34,403 nt of DNA from Desulfobulbaceae bacterium (GCA_015493715.1 WGCP01000066.1:1-34403), one strand, 5' to 3'. Shown: positions 14,647 to 23,426, counted from the first letter of the stretch. Notes: generated from the sequence alone by a model not told the origin. Program-made: numbers and translations.

Positions 14647-16744
14647 TGATGGTTACCGTTCCGATGGATTTTATTTTTATGTTGGCAGTGATCTCATTAT
14701 GGGAAAGAACCGCCATACTTGGAAAATAGCGTTCGGTCAGACGGCGCACATGGGGTCGTATCTGTGGCGTAACTAACAGAACCGGTTGCTGGGCACCTGC
14801 AAATCCTGCGACAAGGCTGCTCAGGCTGTCCAATATTTTCTGGGCGACTTGTGGATCCAGGGCCAGATAGCTGCCGCTCTCCCGATGCTGGATGGAGTTT
14901 TGAATGGTCTCCTCCACGGATCTGTCCAGGGTGATGACCGGTATGGTGCCGTCCGGCTGTATATAGGCTGAAGAGATGGACCGGGACAGGGCATGGCGGA
15001 TGTATTCAGTCAGTACGTCGGTGTCTTGGGTCATGGGCGCATAGTCGGCCATGGTTTCCAGGATGGTGCGCAGGTCACGGATGGAAACACCTTCCCGCAA
15101 TAGGTTTTGCAGGACCCGCATGATAGTGCCGACATTGAGTACGTTGGGCACTAGTTCCTCAACCAGTTTGGGATAGGAGCGGGCCAGATTGTCGATGAGG
15201 TCCTGGGTTTCCTGCCTGCCCAGGAGTTCATGCGCATGCTGCTTGATGATCTCGCTGATATGGGTGGCCATGACGGTGGTACAGTCAACAACGGTATAAC
15301 CTGCGATCTGGGCCTGCTCGCGCCGATCCTCGGTCACCCAGATGGCCGGCAGGCCGAATGCCGGTTCTTCGGTGGGAATTCCCTTGATGGTTTCGGTTAC
15401 CGTGCCGGGGTCCATGGCCATGTAATAGCCGGGCATCATTTCCGCCGTTGCGATCTGGACGCCTTTCAGGCTGATAACATATTGATTCGGACTGAGTTGC
15501 AGATTATCCTTGATATGAATGGGAGGTACGATGAAGCCGCTGCTGAGGGCAAATTGTTTCCGAATGGACTGGATGCGGGTCAGCAGTTCTCCATCCTGAC
15601 CGGCGTCGACAAAGGGAATAAGGCCGTAGCCGACTTCAAGTTCCAGCAGATCGACATTGAGGAGCTGTTCATAATCTTCTTCCGGAGCAGTCACCGGTTC
15701 CGGCTGCTCAATGAGACTCTCTTCGGCGGCCTTTTCCCGGTCGGTTCGGTCTATTCTGTAGGCGACAAAGCAAAGTGCAGCCGACAGAATGAGAAAGGGA
15801 ATTACCGGTAGACCTGGTATCAGAGCAAAGAGGAGCAGGATGCCGGCAACGATCCACAGGGCCTTGCTGTATCTGAGGAACTGTTTCTTTATTTCATCAC
15901 CGAAACTCTCCTTGCCGCCGGAACGGGTAACCAGCATACCGGCTGCCGTGGAAATAATCAGGGCCGGCAACTGGCCGACCAAACCGTCACCAATGGTGAG
16001 GATGGTGTAATTCTGGGCGGCCTCGGACATGGGCATGCCCTTTTGCATGACGCCTATGACAAAACCAGCTCCGATGTTGATAAGAGTTATGATGATACCG
16101 GCAATAGCATCGCCGCGAACAAATTTGGAAGCACCGTCCATGGCCCCGTGAAAGGTTGCCTCGTCGGAAATCGCCTCTCGCCGTTTTCGTGCCTCGGCCT
16201 CATCAATCAATCCGGCATTCAGGTCGGCATCTATGGCCATCTGTTTACCCGGCATTGCATCCAGGGTGAAACGAGCGGCAACCTCGGCAATACGTCCGGC
16301 GCCCTTGGTGATAACGATGAAGTTGATGATGACCAGGATAATAAAGATAACCATGCCGACAACATAGGATCCACCGACCACGAATTGGCCGAATGCCTCG
16401 ATGACGGATCCGGCCGCGTTCATGCCCTCGTTTCCATGCAGGAGGATCAGCCGGGTGGAGGCAACATTGAGCGATAGGCGAAACAGGGTGGTTGCCAGCA
16501 GCAGGGAAGGGAAGATAGAAAATTCGACGGCTTTTTCCGTGTACAGGCTGATAACCAGAATCAGGATGGCCAAGGTGATATTGAGCGCCAGACAGAGATC
16601 AAGGATCATGGGCGGCAGGGGGATGATCATCAGCAGCAGAATGCCGATGACGCCGAATGATGCCCATATATCACTGCGGGTGGCCAGGTCCTTCCAGTCT
16701 ATCCGGCTGAGCAGCGGTTGTGTCTGTGTCGTTGTTGTTTCCAT
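14636..16744 (-). CDS. flhA: Flagellar export gate protein FlhA
   Basis: FlhA forms the nonameric ring of the type III export gate and binds chaperone-substrate complexes. The 702-residue product is normal length. The N-terminal half has about eight membrane segments with the conserved cytoplasmic loop GRIAEVAARFTLDAMPGKQMAIDADLNAGLIDEAEARKRR. The C-terminal cytoplasmic half includes GYTVVDCTTVMATHISEIIKQHAHELLGRQETQDLIDNL. It starts 21 bp after flhB and overlaps flhF by 11 bp. Nothing in it looks abnormal. Confidence 0.97.
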   Translation of the reverse strand: METTTTQTQPLLSRIDWKDLATRSDIWASFGVIGILLLMIIPLPPMILDLCLALNITLAILILVISLYTEKAVEFSIFPSLLLATTLFRLSLNVASTRLILLHGNEGMNAAGSVIEAFGQFVVGGSYVVGMVIFIILVIINFIVITKGAGRIAEVAARFTLDAMPGKQMAIDADLNAGLIDEAEARKRREAISDEATFHGAMDGASKFVRGDAIAGIIITLINIGAGFVIGVMQKGMPMSEAAQNYTILTIGDGLVGQLPALIISTAAGMLVTRSGGKESFGDEIKKQFLRYSKALWIVAGILLLFALIPGLPVIPFLILSAALCFVAYRIDRTDREKAAEESLIEQPEPVTAPEEDYEQLLNVDLLELEVGYGLIPFVDAGQDGELLTRIQSIRKQFALSSGFIVPPIHIKDNLQLSPNQYVISLKGVQIATAEMMPGYYMAMDPGTVTETIKGIPTEEPAFGLPAIWVTEDRREQAQIAGYTVVDCTTVMATHISEIIKQHAHELLGRQETQDLIDNLARSYPKLVEELVPNVLNVGTIMRVLQNLLREGVSIRDLRTILETMADYAPMTQDTDVLTEYIRHALSRSISSAYIQPDGTIPVITLDRSVEETIQNSIQHRESGSYLALDPQVAQKILDSLSSLVAGFAGAQQPVLLVTPQIRPHVRRLTERYFPSMAVLSHNEITANIKIKSIGTVTINAS

Positions 16745-16765
16745 GCCTTGTCATACATCCTGCAA

Positions 16766-17845
16766 TCAGGAGGGCGTAATCCGAGTTCCCTTGAGTGAGT
16801 AAACATAGGCCAGTATTTCCGCTACCGCCCGAAACAGTTCTTCGGGTATGGACTGGCCCAGCTCAACCTTTGAATGCAATAATCTTGCCACGGGTGGATT
16901 TTCAACCAGGGGAATATCATGCTCACGGGCAATCTCGCGAATTCTTGCCGCCACCATGTGCTGTCCTTTTGCCAGAACAACAGGTGCATCCATGGAGTTG
17001 TTATCATACTTGACGGCAACTGCCACCCGGGTCGGATTGGTGATGACCACGTCGGCATCCGGCACCGCCGCCATCATGCGACTGCGTGCCATCTCCTGCT
17101 GGATGGCACGGATTTTTGACTTGATGTGCGGATCACCATCGGAGTCCTTAAGTTCTTCCTTTTGTTCCTGTTTGGTCATCTTCATCTTTTCTTCCATTTC
17201 CCAGCGCACAAAGCCGTAATCCAAGGCGGCCAGGAAGATCATTATTCCCGCGACCTTCATCATGATAAGGGTCGATGTTCTGCCTAAGAAATGAAGAAAC
17301 TGCTGCAGGGGCATCTCTACCAGCACAAGAGCATCGTCAAATTCACCCTGGACGGTACGGAATGCAATCCAGGCAACAAGCAGAACCTTGAGTAATGATT
17401 TTATAATTTCAACAAGTGATCGTTTGGAAATAAACCGACCCATGCCCTTGATCGGATCAAGTTTGCTCATATCCGGAACAAGCGGCTGGCCGGTGAACAG
17501 CCAGCCGATCTGCAGGACCGTGGCTAAAAAACCGGTGATAAATGCCACAACAAAGAGGGGCAGCATGAGCAAGGCCAGGTTCTTGAACAGGAAGAGGGTC
17601 AACTGCATGAGGACCGGTGGAGTGATCGGATACTGGCAGCATCTGCTCCATACGGAGATGAGCAGCTGGGTGAGGTCGCGCCAGAAATAGGGGGTATAAA
17701 ACATCCAGAAGGCGAGCAGGACGGTAAACATGGCGGCAGTCTGTACCTCTTTGCTCTGTGCAACCTGGCCTTTTTTCCGAAAATCGGCCCGTCGTTTCGC
17801 CGACGCTTCTTCGGTGCGTTCGCCGCTGGGAGTATCTTCCGCCAT
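16766..17845 (-). CDS. flhB: Flagellar export switch protein FlhB with NPTR in place of NPTH
   Basis: FlhB is the export-gate protein whose cytoplasmic domain cleaves itself and switches export from rod/hook to filament substrates. The 359-residue product has the N-terminal EDTPSGERTEEASAKRRADFRKKGQVAQSKEV, four membrane segments (within about residues 33-210) and a complete C-terminal domain. The cleavage motif reads N270-P271-T272-R273, encoded AAT CCG ACC CGG, whereas the family norm is NPTH. The cleaving Asn and Pro are kept, and the His, thought to tune the reaction, is replaced. A 180-bp palindromic element lies between fliR and this gene. Confidence 0.96.
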   Translation of the reverse strand: MAEDTPSGERTEEASAKRRADFRKKGQVAQSKEVQTAAMFTVLLAFWMFYTPYFWRDLTQLLISVWSRCCQYPITPPVLMQLTLFLFKNLALLMLPLFVVAFITGFLATVLQIGWLFTGQPLVPDMSKLDPIKGMGRFISKRSLVEIIKSLLKVLLVAWIAFRTVQGEFDDALVLVEMPLQQFLHFLGRTSTLIMMKVAGIMIFLAALDYGFVRWEMEEKMKMTKQEQKEELKDSDGDPHIKSKIRAIQQEMARSRMMAAVPDADVVITNPTRVAVAVKYDNNSMDAPVVLAKGQHMVAARIREIAREHDIPLVENPPVARLLHSKVELGQSIPEELFRAVAEILAYVYSLKGTRITPS

Positions 17846-17902
17846 AATTTACCAGGTGACAATTCTCTGACCAGGACGATTCCACCGACCATGGTCATTG
17901 GT

Positions 17903-18082
17903 TAACCCGCATATTTCACAAGCGATCTACTGCAAGGCCTGAAAATACCATGCCTGCTGTGTCACAGCGCCAAAAGGGTTCCTCGAAATATTTCAATATG
18001 TCTGTGGCCCTTTTTGCGCTGTTCCTTGCATCCATGGCATTTTCGGGCCTTTCGCGACGACCTTTGTGAAATATGCGGGTTA
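17903..18082. mobile_element. MITE-like 180-bp palindromic element with perfect 19-bp ends
   Basis: The two ends, 17903-17921 and 18064-18082, are perfect 19-bp inverted repeats (TAACCCGCATATTTCACAA and its complement). The interior is also nearly palindromic: GCAAGGCC-GAAAAT-CCATG faces CATGG-ATTTTC-GGCCTTTCGC, and CACAGCGCCAAAAGGG faces CCCTTTTTGCGCTGTT. A long RNA hairpin is expected. There is no ORF for a transposase. The ends include TA dinucleotides as in TA-targeting transposons. It shares CGATCTACTGC with the palindrome at 19334-19496. It fills about half of the 364-bp fliR-flhB gap. I see nothing else recognisable in 18083-18209. Confidence 0.8.
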
Positions 18083-18209
18083 CAAAGTGAGTAGGATAAC
18101 CTGGAGATGCAAGTCATAGACCTGTTTGCAAGGATGGACGTTTTTGGGTGTAAAACAGGTAAAGGCCACCTGAAGATGATGAGAAGTATTGCAGGAGCTG
18201 CCGAAGGAA

Positions 18210-18986
18210 TCAGAGCATCCGGAAGAAGCGGTAAAAGTTTGCCCCCATGGTGTCAAATTCCCGACTCAACATGAAGGGCAGGATATGCAGGGTCAGGCCG
18301 ATAACAAGCAGGGAGATACCGATGTTCATGGGAAAGGAGAGCAGAAAGACATTGAGCTGGGGAAAGACCCGGGCCAGGATACCCAGCACCAGGTTGGAGA
18401 TTAGGAGCAGGGCCAGTACCGGCGCGCTGAGGGTGACCGAAAGAAGAAACATATGGCCTGCCAGGTTCATGAGCAGGGGGACTGCCTGCCCTGAGAGATT
18501 TAGTGTGCCGGGTGGCAGGAGGATATATGAGTCGACGATAACCTTGAAAAAGATATGGTGGAGGTTGAGAGCCAGAAAGATCAAGATGGCGATAATGTTG
18601 GAAAATTGACTCATGATGGACAACTGTTGGGTTGTCTGTGGGTCAAAAATATTGGCGGCGGCAAAGCCCATCTGATAGCCGATTATAGTGCCGCCGAAGC
18701 TGACGGCGGTAAAGATGAGCCGGGAAACCAGGCCAAGCAGCAGGCCGATCAGTACTTCGTTCACCATGACAAGGGAAAATTGAATGAGTGAAAAATGAAT
18801 TTGCGGGGTGTATTTTGTCATCAGCGGAAAGAGCAGCAGGGCGGTGGTAAAGGCAAGTCCGACTCTGACCTGGGGAGGGGCCTGGCGGCTGTTGATCACC
18901 GGGATTGCAGCCAGAATGGCAATGACCCGGGAGAAGCAGAGGAGGAAGGTCTGGAATTGTTCAATGGGAACAAGTTGAATATCCAC
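18210..18986 (-). CDS. fliR: Flagellar export gate protein FliR
   Basis: FliR is one of the three core membrane proteins (with FliP and FliQ) that form the helical export channel. The 258-residue product has about six hydrophobic segments and the family stretches FLLCFSRVIAILAAIPVINSRQAPPQVRVGLAF and FGGTIIGYQMGFAAANIFDPQT. Near the end, SLLVIGLTLHILPFMLSREF fits the conserved tail. Length is normal. It starts 24 bp after fliQ. The gene after it, flhB, is separated by the palindromic element. Confidence 0.96.
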   Translation of the reverse strand: MDIQLVPIEQFQTFLLCFSRVIAILAAIPVINSRQAPPQVRVGLAFTTALLLFPLMTKYTPQIHFSLIQFSLVMVNEVLIGLLLGLVSRLIFTAVSFGGTIIGYQMGFAAANIFDPQTTQQLSIMSQFSNIIAILIFLALNLHHIFFKVIVDSYILLPPGTLNLSGQAVPLLMNLAGHMFLLSVTLSAPVLALLLISNLVLGILARVFPQLNVFLLSFPMNIGISLLVIGLTLHILPFMLSREFDTMGANFYRFFRML

Positions 18987-19010
18987 GGCAATTCGCGTTC
19001 AGGCAGGATA

Positions 19011-19280
19011 TCAGCGGCCGATGGTGGCGATGGAAGATATGATGCCGGTTGAAAAGGTGATCAGCAGGTTCATCAGCCAGGGTCCGAAAATCAGCAGGGT
19101 GACAAAGACGACCACGATCTTTGGAATAAATGTCATGGTCTGTTCATTAATCTGGGTGGCGGCCTGAAAAATACTGATAATCAGACCGATGGCCATGGCG
19201 GCAATGAGCATGGGCGCGGAGCCGAGTAAAACGGTTTCCACGGCCTTCCTGCCGATATGAACAACATCTTCGGGTGTCAT
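19011..19280 (-). CDS. fliQ: Flagellar export gate protein FliQ
   Basis: FliQ is a two-helix hairpin membrane protein present in several copies in the export channel. The 89-residue product is exactly family length. It has GRKAVETVLLGSAPMLIAAMAIGLIISIFQAATQINEQTMTFIPKIVVVFVTLLIFGPWLMNLL, with the signature QAATQINEQTLTFIPK almost intact. It is separated from fliP by a 288-bp repeat-bearing gap and from fliR by 24 bp. Confidence 0.97.
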   Translation of the reverse strand: MTPEDVVHIGRKAVETVLLGSAPMLIAAMAIGLIISIFQAATQINEQTMTFIPKIVVVFVTLLIFGPWLMNLLITFSTGIISSIATIGR

Positions 19281-19333
19281 GGGTCTACGGCCTCAGTGTT
19301 CATGGTTTTAGGATCATTCAAGTCCTGATGGCG

Positions 19334-19496
19334 TCGTAAAAACTTCGATCTACTGCGTCGTGTGTTCCGGGGCGATTCACAACATACTACCTGTATAGTT
19401 GAGACCCGCCCGGGAACACTATTCCTCGGAGTCTTCGCTTACCTGTATATCTATGTTTTTACTTAGCCATCTCTGAAAAAATTGGACTTTTTACGA
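19334..19496. repeat. Imperfect palindromic repeat between fliP and fliQ
   Basis: Outer arms TCGTAAAAA (19334-19342) and TTTTTACGA (19488-19496) are perfect 9-bp inverted repeats. An inner pair, GTGTTCCGGGGCG (19362-19374) and CGCCCGGGAACAC (19407-19419), matches at 12 of 13. It shares CGATCTACTGC with the element at 17903-18082, and its GGAGTCTTCGCTTA stretch recalls the dispersed-repeat core. Exact ends are uncertain. It fills most of the 288-bp gap, and no gene or promoter stands out beside it. Confidence 0.6.
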
Positions 19497-19568
19497 GTTC
19501 AGCAATTTCTGCATTTCCATCAAAAAAACGGCAATTGTATGTCCTGTCCGTTTTTCCGTAGGGGCCAC

Positions 19569-20306
19569 CTATCCAAAGCTTTTCATCAGGGAACCGACGA
19601 CCAGATGCCAGCCGTCAACCAGGACAAAAAGCAGCAGTTTAAAGGGCAGGGATATGATGATAGGTGGCAGCATCATCATGCCCATGGACATCAACACCGA
19701 GGCCACGATCATGTCGATAACCAGGAAGGGGATGTAGATCATAAATCCCATCTGAAAGGCCAGCTTCAGCTCAGAGAGCATAAAAGCTGGAATAAGGATC
19801 GTGGTTGAGATATCCTTGCGGTCGGCCGGTTGTTTTTCCTTGGTAATGTCAATCAGCAGCTGCAGCTCATTTTCCTGGACCTGGGAGAACATGAACTCCC
19901 GCATGGCCCCGATAGTGTTGTCCAGGGCGACTTTCTGGGTGATTTTTTTGTTCATGTAGGGCTGCAGGGCCGTGTCGTTGATCTTGTTGAAGACCGGTGA
20001 CATAACAAAAAAGGTCAAAAACAGCGACAGTCCGATAATGATCTGGTTTGGCGGCATGTTCTGGGTACCCATAGCCTGGCGGACAAATCCCAGGACAATG
20101 ACGATCCGGGTAAAGGCCGTGGTCATCAGCAGGATGGCCGGTGCAATGGAGAGGATGGTGAGGACGAACAGCACCTGCAGTGCCGTGGAGACCTCCTGTG
20201 GTCCCGCCGCCTCTTTGATACCGAAGGTCACGGTGGGTAGAGAGATGGCGTGGGCCACGGCCGGCAGGAAGAGTAGCGGCAAAATGATAAAAAATGCACG
20301 TTTCAT
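19569..20306 (-). CDS. fliP: Flagellar export gate protein FliP
   Basis: FliP makes the pore of the flagellar export channel and carries a cleavable signal peptide. The 245-residue product has that peptide (MKRAFFIILPLLFLPAVAHA). The family block ILSIAPAILLMTTAFTRIVIVLGFVRQAMGTQNMPPNQIIIGLSLFLTFFVMSPV follows. The C-terminus is FLVIDMIVASVLMSMGMMMLPPIIISLPFKLLLFVLVDGWHLVVGSLMKSF. Length is normal. Its ATG overlaps the fliO stop in an ATGA arrangement. Confidence 0.97.
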   Translation of the reverse strand: MKRAFFIILPLLFLPAVAHAISLPTVTFGIKEAAGPQEVSTALQVLFVLTILSIAPAILLMTTAFTRIVIVLGFVRQAMGTQNMPPNQIIIGLSLFLTFFVMSPVFNKINDTALQPYMNKKITQKVALDNTIGAMREFMFSQVQENELQLLIDITKEKQPADRKDISTTILIPAFMLSELKLAFQMGFMIYIPFLVIDMIVASVLMSMGMMMLPPIIISLPFKLLLFVLVDGWHLVVGSLMKSFG

Positions 20307-20707
20307 TGTTCTTGTTGTTCATGCAGCATGGCCGCAAAATCCGGACTACCCGTACTTGTGTTCCGGTCCATTTTTTTGTCCGTAAGATCGGCCAGCAGGC
20401 TGATGCGACCGGAACCGATGCCCAGGAGAAGCCGTTTTCCCTCCACCTCCACCAGTGCCAGTGTTGTTTTCGGCATGATATGTCGAAGTTCGACCAGGTT
20501 GATTTTGCCGGTGCCGCGCTTGCCGATGCCGAACCGTTTTCTGGTCAAGGCATAAAGAACCAGGATAATGCCGATGACCACAAGCAGCGCCCATATTGTC
20601 TGCAGAAAGGCGGAGCCCATGGTGACGGGTGGCGTTGTTGCGGCAAGGGCAGGGGAGGAAACAGCGGCAAGCACCGGTATGCCGATGATGAATACCCGGG
20701 AGGACAT
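20303..20707 (-). CDS. fliO: Flagellar export assembly protein FliO
   Basis: FliO is a small membrane protein that helps FliP oligomerise. The 134-residue product has an N-terminal signal-like segment (MSSRVFIIGIPVLAAVSSPALA). A membrane helix (about residues 33-54, LQTIWALLVVIGIILVLYALT) follows, then a cytoplasmic domain with GKINLVELRHIMPKTTLALVEVEGKRLLLGIGSGRISLLADL, the FliO core. The family is divergent, but the position between fliN and fliP settles it. Confidence 0.92.
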   Translation of the reverse strand: MSSRVFIIGIPVLAAVSSPALAATTPPVTMGSAFLQTIWALLVVIGIILVLYALTRKRFGIGKRGTGKINLVELRHIMPKTTLALVEVEGKRLLLGIGSGRISLLADLTDKKMDRNTSTGSPDFAAMLHEQQEQ

Positions 20708-20714
20708 GGGAGCC

Positions 20715-21107
20715 TTACCCGAGCCTGGCGATGCGGTCCGACTGGCTGACGACCTCGGTCAATTTGATGCCGAATTTATCACCGACTTTGACGGCCTCGC
20801 CCCTGGCGATAAGCCGGGAGTTGACATACAGATCCAAAGGGTCCCCGGAAAATTTATCCAGCTCGACCACGTAGCCCTCGCCCATCTGCAGCAGATCTTT
20901 GAGCAGAATACGGGCACGGCCCACTTCCACCGAGATTTGAAGAGGCACATCAAAGAGAAATTCAAGGTCCCTGCAGTTATCCTGATGTTCCTGAGTCTGC
21001 ATCGCTTTTGGTTGCGGGGCACTGGTTTCCTCAAGAAGTTCCGCTGTTTCCTCGGGCTGCAGGGTATCGCCGCTGTTAACGGGTTCGGAAGTTTCACTGG
21101 TTTCCAT
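20715..21107 (-). CDS. fliN: Flagellar motor switch protein FliN
   Basis: FliN builds the lower part of the C ring with FliM and helps dock the export ATPase complex. The 130-residue product has an acidic, probably flexible N-terminal half. The SpoA-type domain is LEFLFDVPLQISVEVGRARILLKDLLQMGEGYVVELDKFSGDPLDLYVNSRLIARGEAVKVGDKFGIKLTEV (about residues 47-120). It overlaps the fliM end by 14 bp and lies 8 bp before fliO. Confidence 0.96.
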   Translation of the reverse strand: METSETSEPVNSGDTLQPEETAELLEETSAPQPKAMQTQEHQDNCRDLEFLFDVPLQISVEVGRARILLKDLLQMGEGYVVELDKFSGDPLDLYVNSRLIARGEAVKVGDKFGIKLTEVVSQSDRIARLG

Positions 21108-22119
21108 ACTGTTCTCCTCTCGTGTTGCTCAGGGACCCGGTAATGTGAAAGGCCTGCTTGCCGTCGCGTTCACCGGGCACGGCGGAAAATTTTCGTTTGT
21201 CTTCAACGAGTATATCTAAGGGACGGTCGGGGTCATAGCCCAGATCAATGACGTCGCCTTCCTTGAGGTTGATTATTTCCCGAATACTCAGGGAAAGAGA
21301 GCCGGATCGTGCCGTCAGCAGAAAGGGCATCTCCAGGGCTTCCTTTGCAAAGGTCGTGCCCCATGTATAGGAGGCATGCGTAACGGAGACGATTTCCTTG
21401 AATTTTTCCCGGATCGGTTCCAGGGTGAGGTAGGGAATAATCATGCGCAGTTTCCCTGCCTGCTCGCTTCCGGCCCTGATCTGGAACGTCCCGACCAGCA
21501 CCTCTGTTTCGGCGTCGACGATATTGACCAGACGAAAGTTGTTTTCCGCTTTGATCAGGGACGGCTTTATGGCAGCCACCGGTGCCATGGCCTTGCTCAA
21601 ATCCGTGCAGATACCGGTCATGGTGGTCTTAAGGACGTTGATTTCAATCGGGGTCAGATGACGATCAAGCGCCAGCAGTTCATTGGCGTGCGAAGAACCG
21701 AGCATAATTTCCAGCAGGGTGAAAGCCAATAGGTTATCAAAGTGAAACAGACAGCCGTACTTGAGCGGATCGGTTGAATAAATGCCGATGGCACCTTTGT
21801 TGTTCAAATCCATCAGGCTGTTTTGGAAATTGCTGGTGATGATTTCCTCACGTTCCACCTGAAAAGTCCGCTGCAGGGTATTAGTTAGGGAGGTACTGAA
21901 ATTGCGGGCGAATATGTCAAGGATGATATCCAGATTGGGGATACGCATCTCGCCGCTGGTTTCATCTCGGTTATACAACCCAAAGAGATCAACTTCTTTG
22001 GCAATACGGGGGATCCCGTGCCCGGGACCGCGATCATCAATGGCATCAACATTGATGGCGCCGCCCTTGATCGCTGAGAGGAGATCAGCTATTTCTTCTT
22101 TGCTGAGAATCGGTTCCAC
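21094..22119 (-). CDS. fliM: Flagellar motor switch protein FliM
   Basis: FliM is the C-ring protein that binds phosphorylated CheY. The N-terminal peptide EPILSKEEIADLLSAI corresponds to the CheY-binding helix. A CheC-like middle domain and a C-terminal SpoA domain (VIDLGYDPDRPLDILVEDKRKFSAVPG) follow. The track starts at a TTG (22140) inside the fliL end. I prefer the GTG at 22119, which has AGGATC just upstream and puts the CheY-binding helix at the very N-terminus, giving 341 residues. A CheY partner is implied but is not encoded in the window. Confidence 0.95.
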   Translation of the reverse strand: MEPILSKEEIADLLSAIKGGAINVDAIDDRGPGHGIPRIAKEVDLFGLYNRDETSGEMRIPNLDIILDIFARNFSTSLTNTLQRTFQVEREEIITSNFQNSLMDLNNKGAIGIYSTDPLKYGCLFHFDNLLAFTLLEIMLGSSHANELLALDRHLTPIEINVLKTTMTGICTDLSKAMAPVAAIKPSLIKAENNFRLVNIVDAETEVLVGTFQIRAGSEQAGKLRMIIPYLTLEPIREKFKEIVSVTHASYTWGTTFAKEALEMPFLLTARSGSLSLSIREIINLKEGDVIDLGYDPDRPLDILVEDKRKFSAVPGERDGKQAFHITGSLSNTRGEQYGNQ

Positions 22120-22126
22120 AATGATC

Positions 22127-22645
22127 CTATTGCACGACAAAGTCAGTCAGATAGACATGCCTGACCCGACCGGTTCTTAAAAAAGAATTGATTTTACTCT
22201 TTATTTCGGCTTTGAGCTGTTTCTTGCCCTGCAGATCCTGGACCTCTTCAAAGGTTTTGTTGCCGATCAGGAGTAATATTGCGTCCCTGATTTGAGGCAT
22301 TCGTTTGTTAACTTCTTCCTGCGCTGCCTCATCACTGAGCTCAAGGGTCAGCGATGCCTTGACGTAATGGGTGCTGTCCTTACTGATAATGTTGACGATA
22401 AATTGTTTTATATCCACCATTGGGCCGATGTCCGCCTCCTCTTTTGCGGGTGGCTGAACCATCTCGACCTGTTCGTTTTTCGGTTTTTCTTCCTCCGGCG
22501 GCTTTTTCAGGAACAGGAAGTAAACCGCCGCACCGGCACCGGCAAGTAGGATAACTGCAGCCACAATGATGATGATCAGCTTTTTTTTGCCGCCACCACC
22601 TTCCTCGGGCTGGACATCCTTGCCTTTATCTTTTTCTTTTGCCAT
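22127..22645 (-). CDS. fliL: Flagellar basal body-associated protein FliL
   Basis: FliL is a single-pass inner-membrane protein that surrounds or stabilises the stator. The 172-residue product has a charged cytoplasmic N-terminus rich in Lys/Glu/Gly and one membrane helix (about residues 22-48, LIIIIVAAVILLAGAGAAVYFLFL). An acidic linker follows, then the periplasmic domain MVDIKQFIVNIISKDSTHYVKASLTLELS through INSFLRTGRVRHVYLTDFVVQ. The final VYLTDFVVQ is typical of the family. Its gene stands between motB and fliM. Confidence 0.95.
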   Translation of the reverse strand: MAKEKDKGKDVQPEEGGGGKKKLIIIIVAAVILLAGAGAAVYFLFLKKPPEEEKPKNEQVEMVQPPAKEEADIGPMVDIKQFIVNIISKDSTHYVKASLTLELSDEAAQEEVNKRMPQIRDAILLLIGNKTFEEVQDLQGKKQLKAEIKSKINSFLRTGRVRHVYLTDFVVQ

Positions 22646-22668
22646 AAAATACTCCCGTATTGTTGCCG

Positions 22669-23415
22669 TTAAAAGGGAATGGGGGGGTGCTGTTGTCGTG
22701 CCTGCGACGGTATTTTATTACTTCGCAGAACAAAGTCGACCCGTCTGTTCTTTGTCTTGTTTTCCGCCGTCGTGTTGGGCGCGACCGGTCTGGTGGCGCC
22801 GTAGCCGACGGCTGACATCCTGTCCATGGCAAAGAGTCGGCCTCGATGGTAAAAGCGCATGACCGAAACGGCCCTGGCCACGGAAATATCCCAATTGGAC
22901 ATATGCGAGTTTTTGACGGGCGTGTTGTCGGTGTGCCCTTCAATGCGCATAAGCATGGGCAGTGGCCGGACGATATCGGCAATTTTTCGCAGGAGAGGAT
23001 AGCTTGCCGGGTTGAGCCGGGTTTGGCCGGGTTCAAACAGTACCGAGTCATGGATGCGCAGGATGATGGTATCCTTGTCCTTCCGTAACAGGGTCACCTC
23101 GTCGCTTACCTTATTGAGTTGCAGGTCGGTTTTGATGCGTTTGTAATATTTACTGACTGTCTCCTGGGGGATTGGGCTGAATTTGGCCTTGGGAGGAGAG
23201 GGAATGATCGGCAGACTGTACCGTTTTTCTGCGGCGGTGGTGTTCCAGCCGAATGCGTCTTTGATGGAGGTCTTGGCCTGGACGAATTTTACCGGATCGG
23301 TGCTGGCCATGGAGAGTAAAAGAACAAAGAAGGTCAGCAGCAGGGTCACCAAGTCACTGAATGTGGTCATCCACATCGGGGCGCCGGCCGGGCATTCCGG
23401 TTCCTGTTCAGCCAT
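22669..23415 (-). CDS. motB: Flagellar stator protein MotB
   Basis: MotB anchors the stator to peptidoglycan and contributes the ion-binding aspartate. The 248-residue product has one membrane helix with TFSDLVTLLLTFFVLLLSM (about residues 18-36), where the Asp is the family's ion site. A plug region and an OmpA-type peptidoglycan-binding domain (IEGHTDNTPVKNSHMSNWDISVARAVSVMRFY, about residues 157-188) follow. The ion used (proton or sodium) cannot be read from this alone. It starts 11 bp after the motA stop. Confidence 0.95.
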   Translation of the reverse strand: MAEQEPECPAGAPMWMTTFSDLVTLLLTFFVLLLSMASTDPVKFVQAKTSIKDAFGWNTTAAEKRYSLPIIPSPPKAKFSPIPQETVSKYYKRIKTDLQLNKVSDEVTLLRKDKDTIILRIHDSVLFEPGQTRLNPASYPLLRKIADIVRPLPMLMRIEGHTDNTPVKNSHMSNWDISVARAVSVMRFYHRGRLFAMDRMSAVGYGATRPVAPNTTAENKTKNRRVDFVLRSNKIPSQARQQHPPIPF

Positions 23416-23426
23416 TGTCGGACTCC

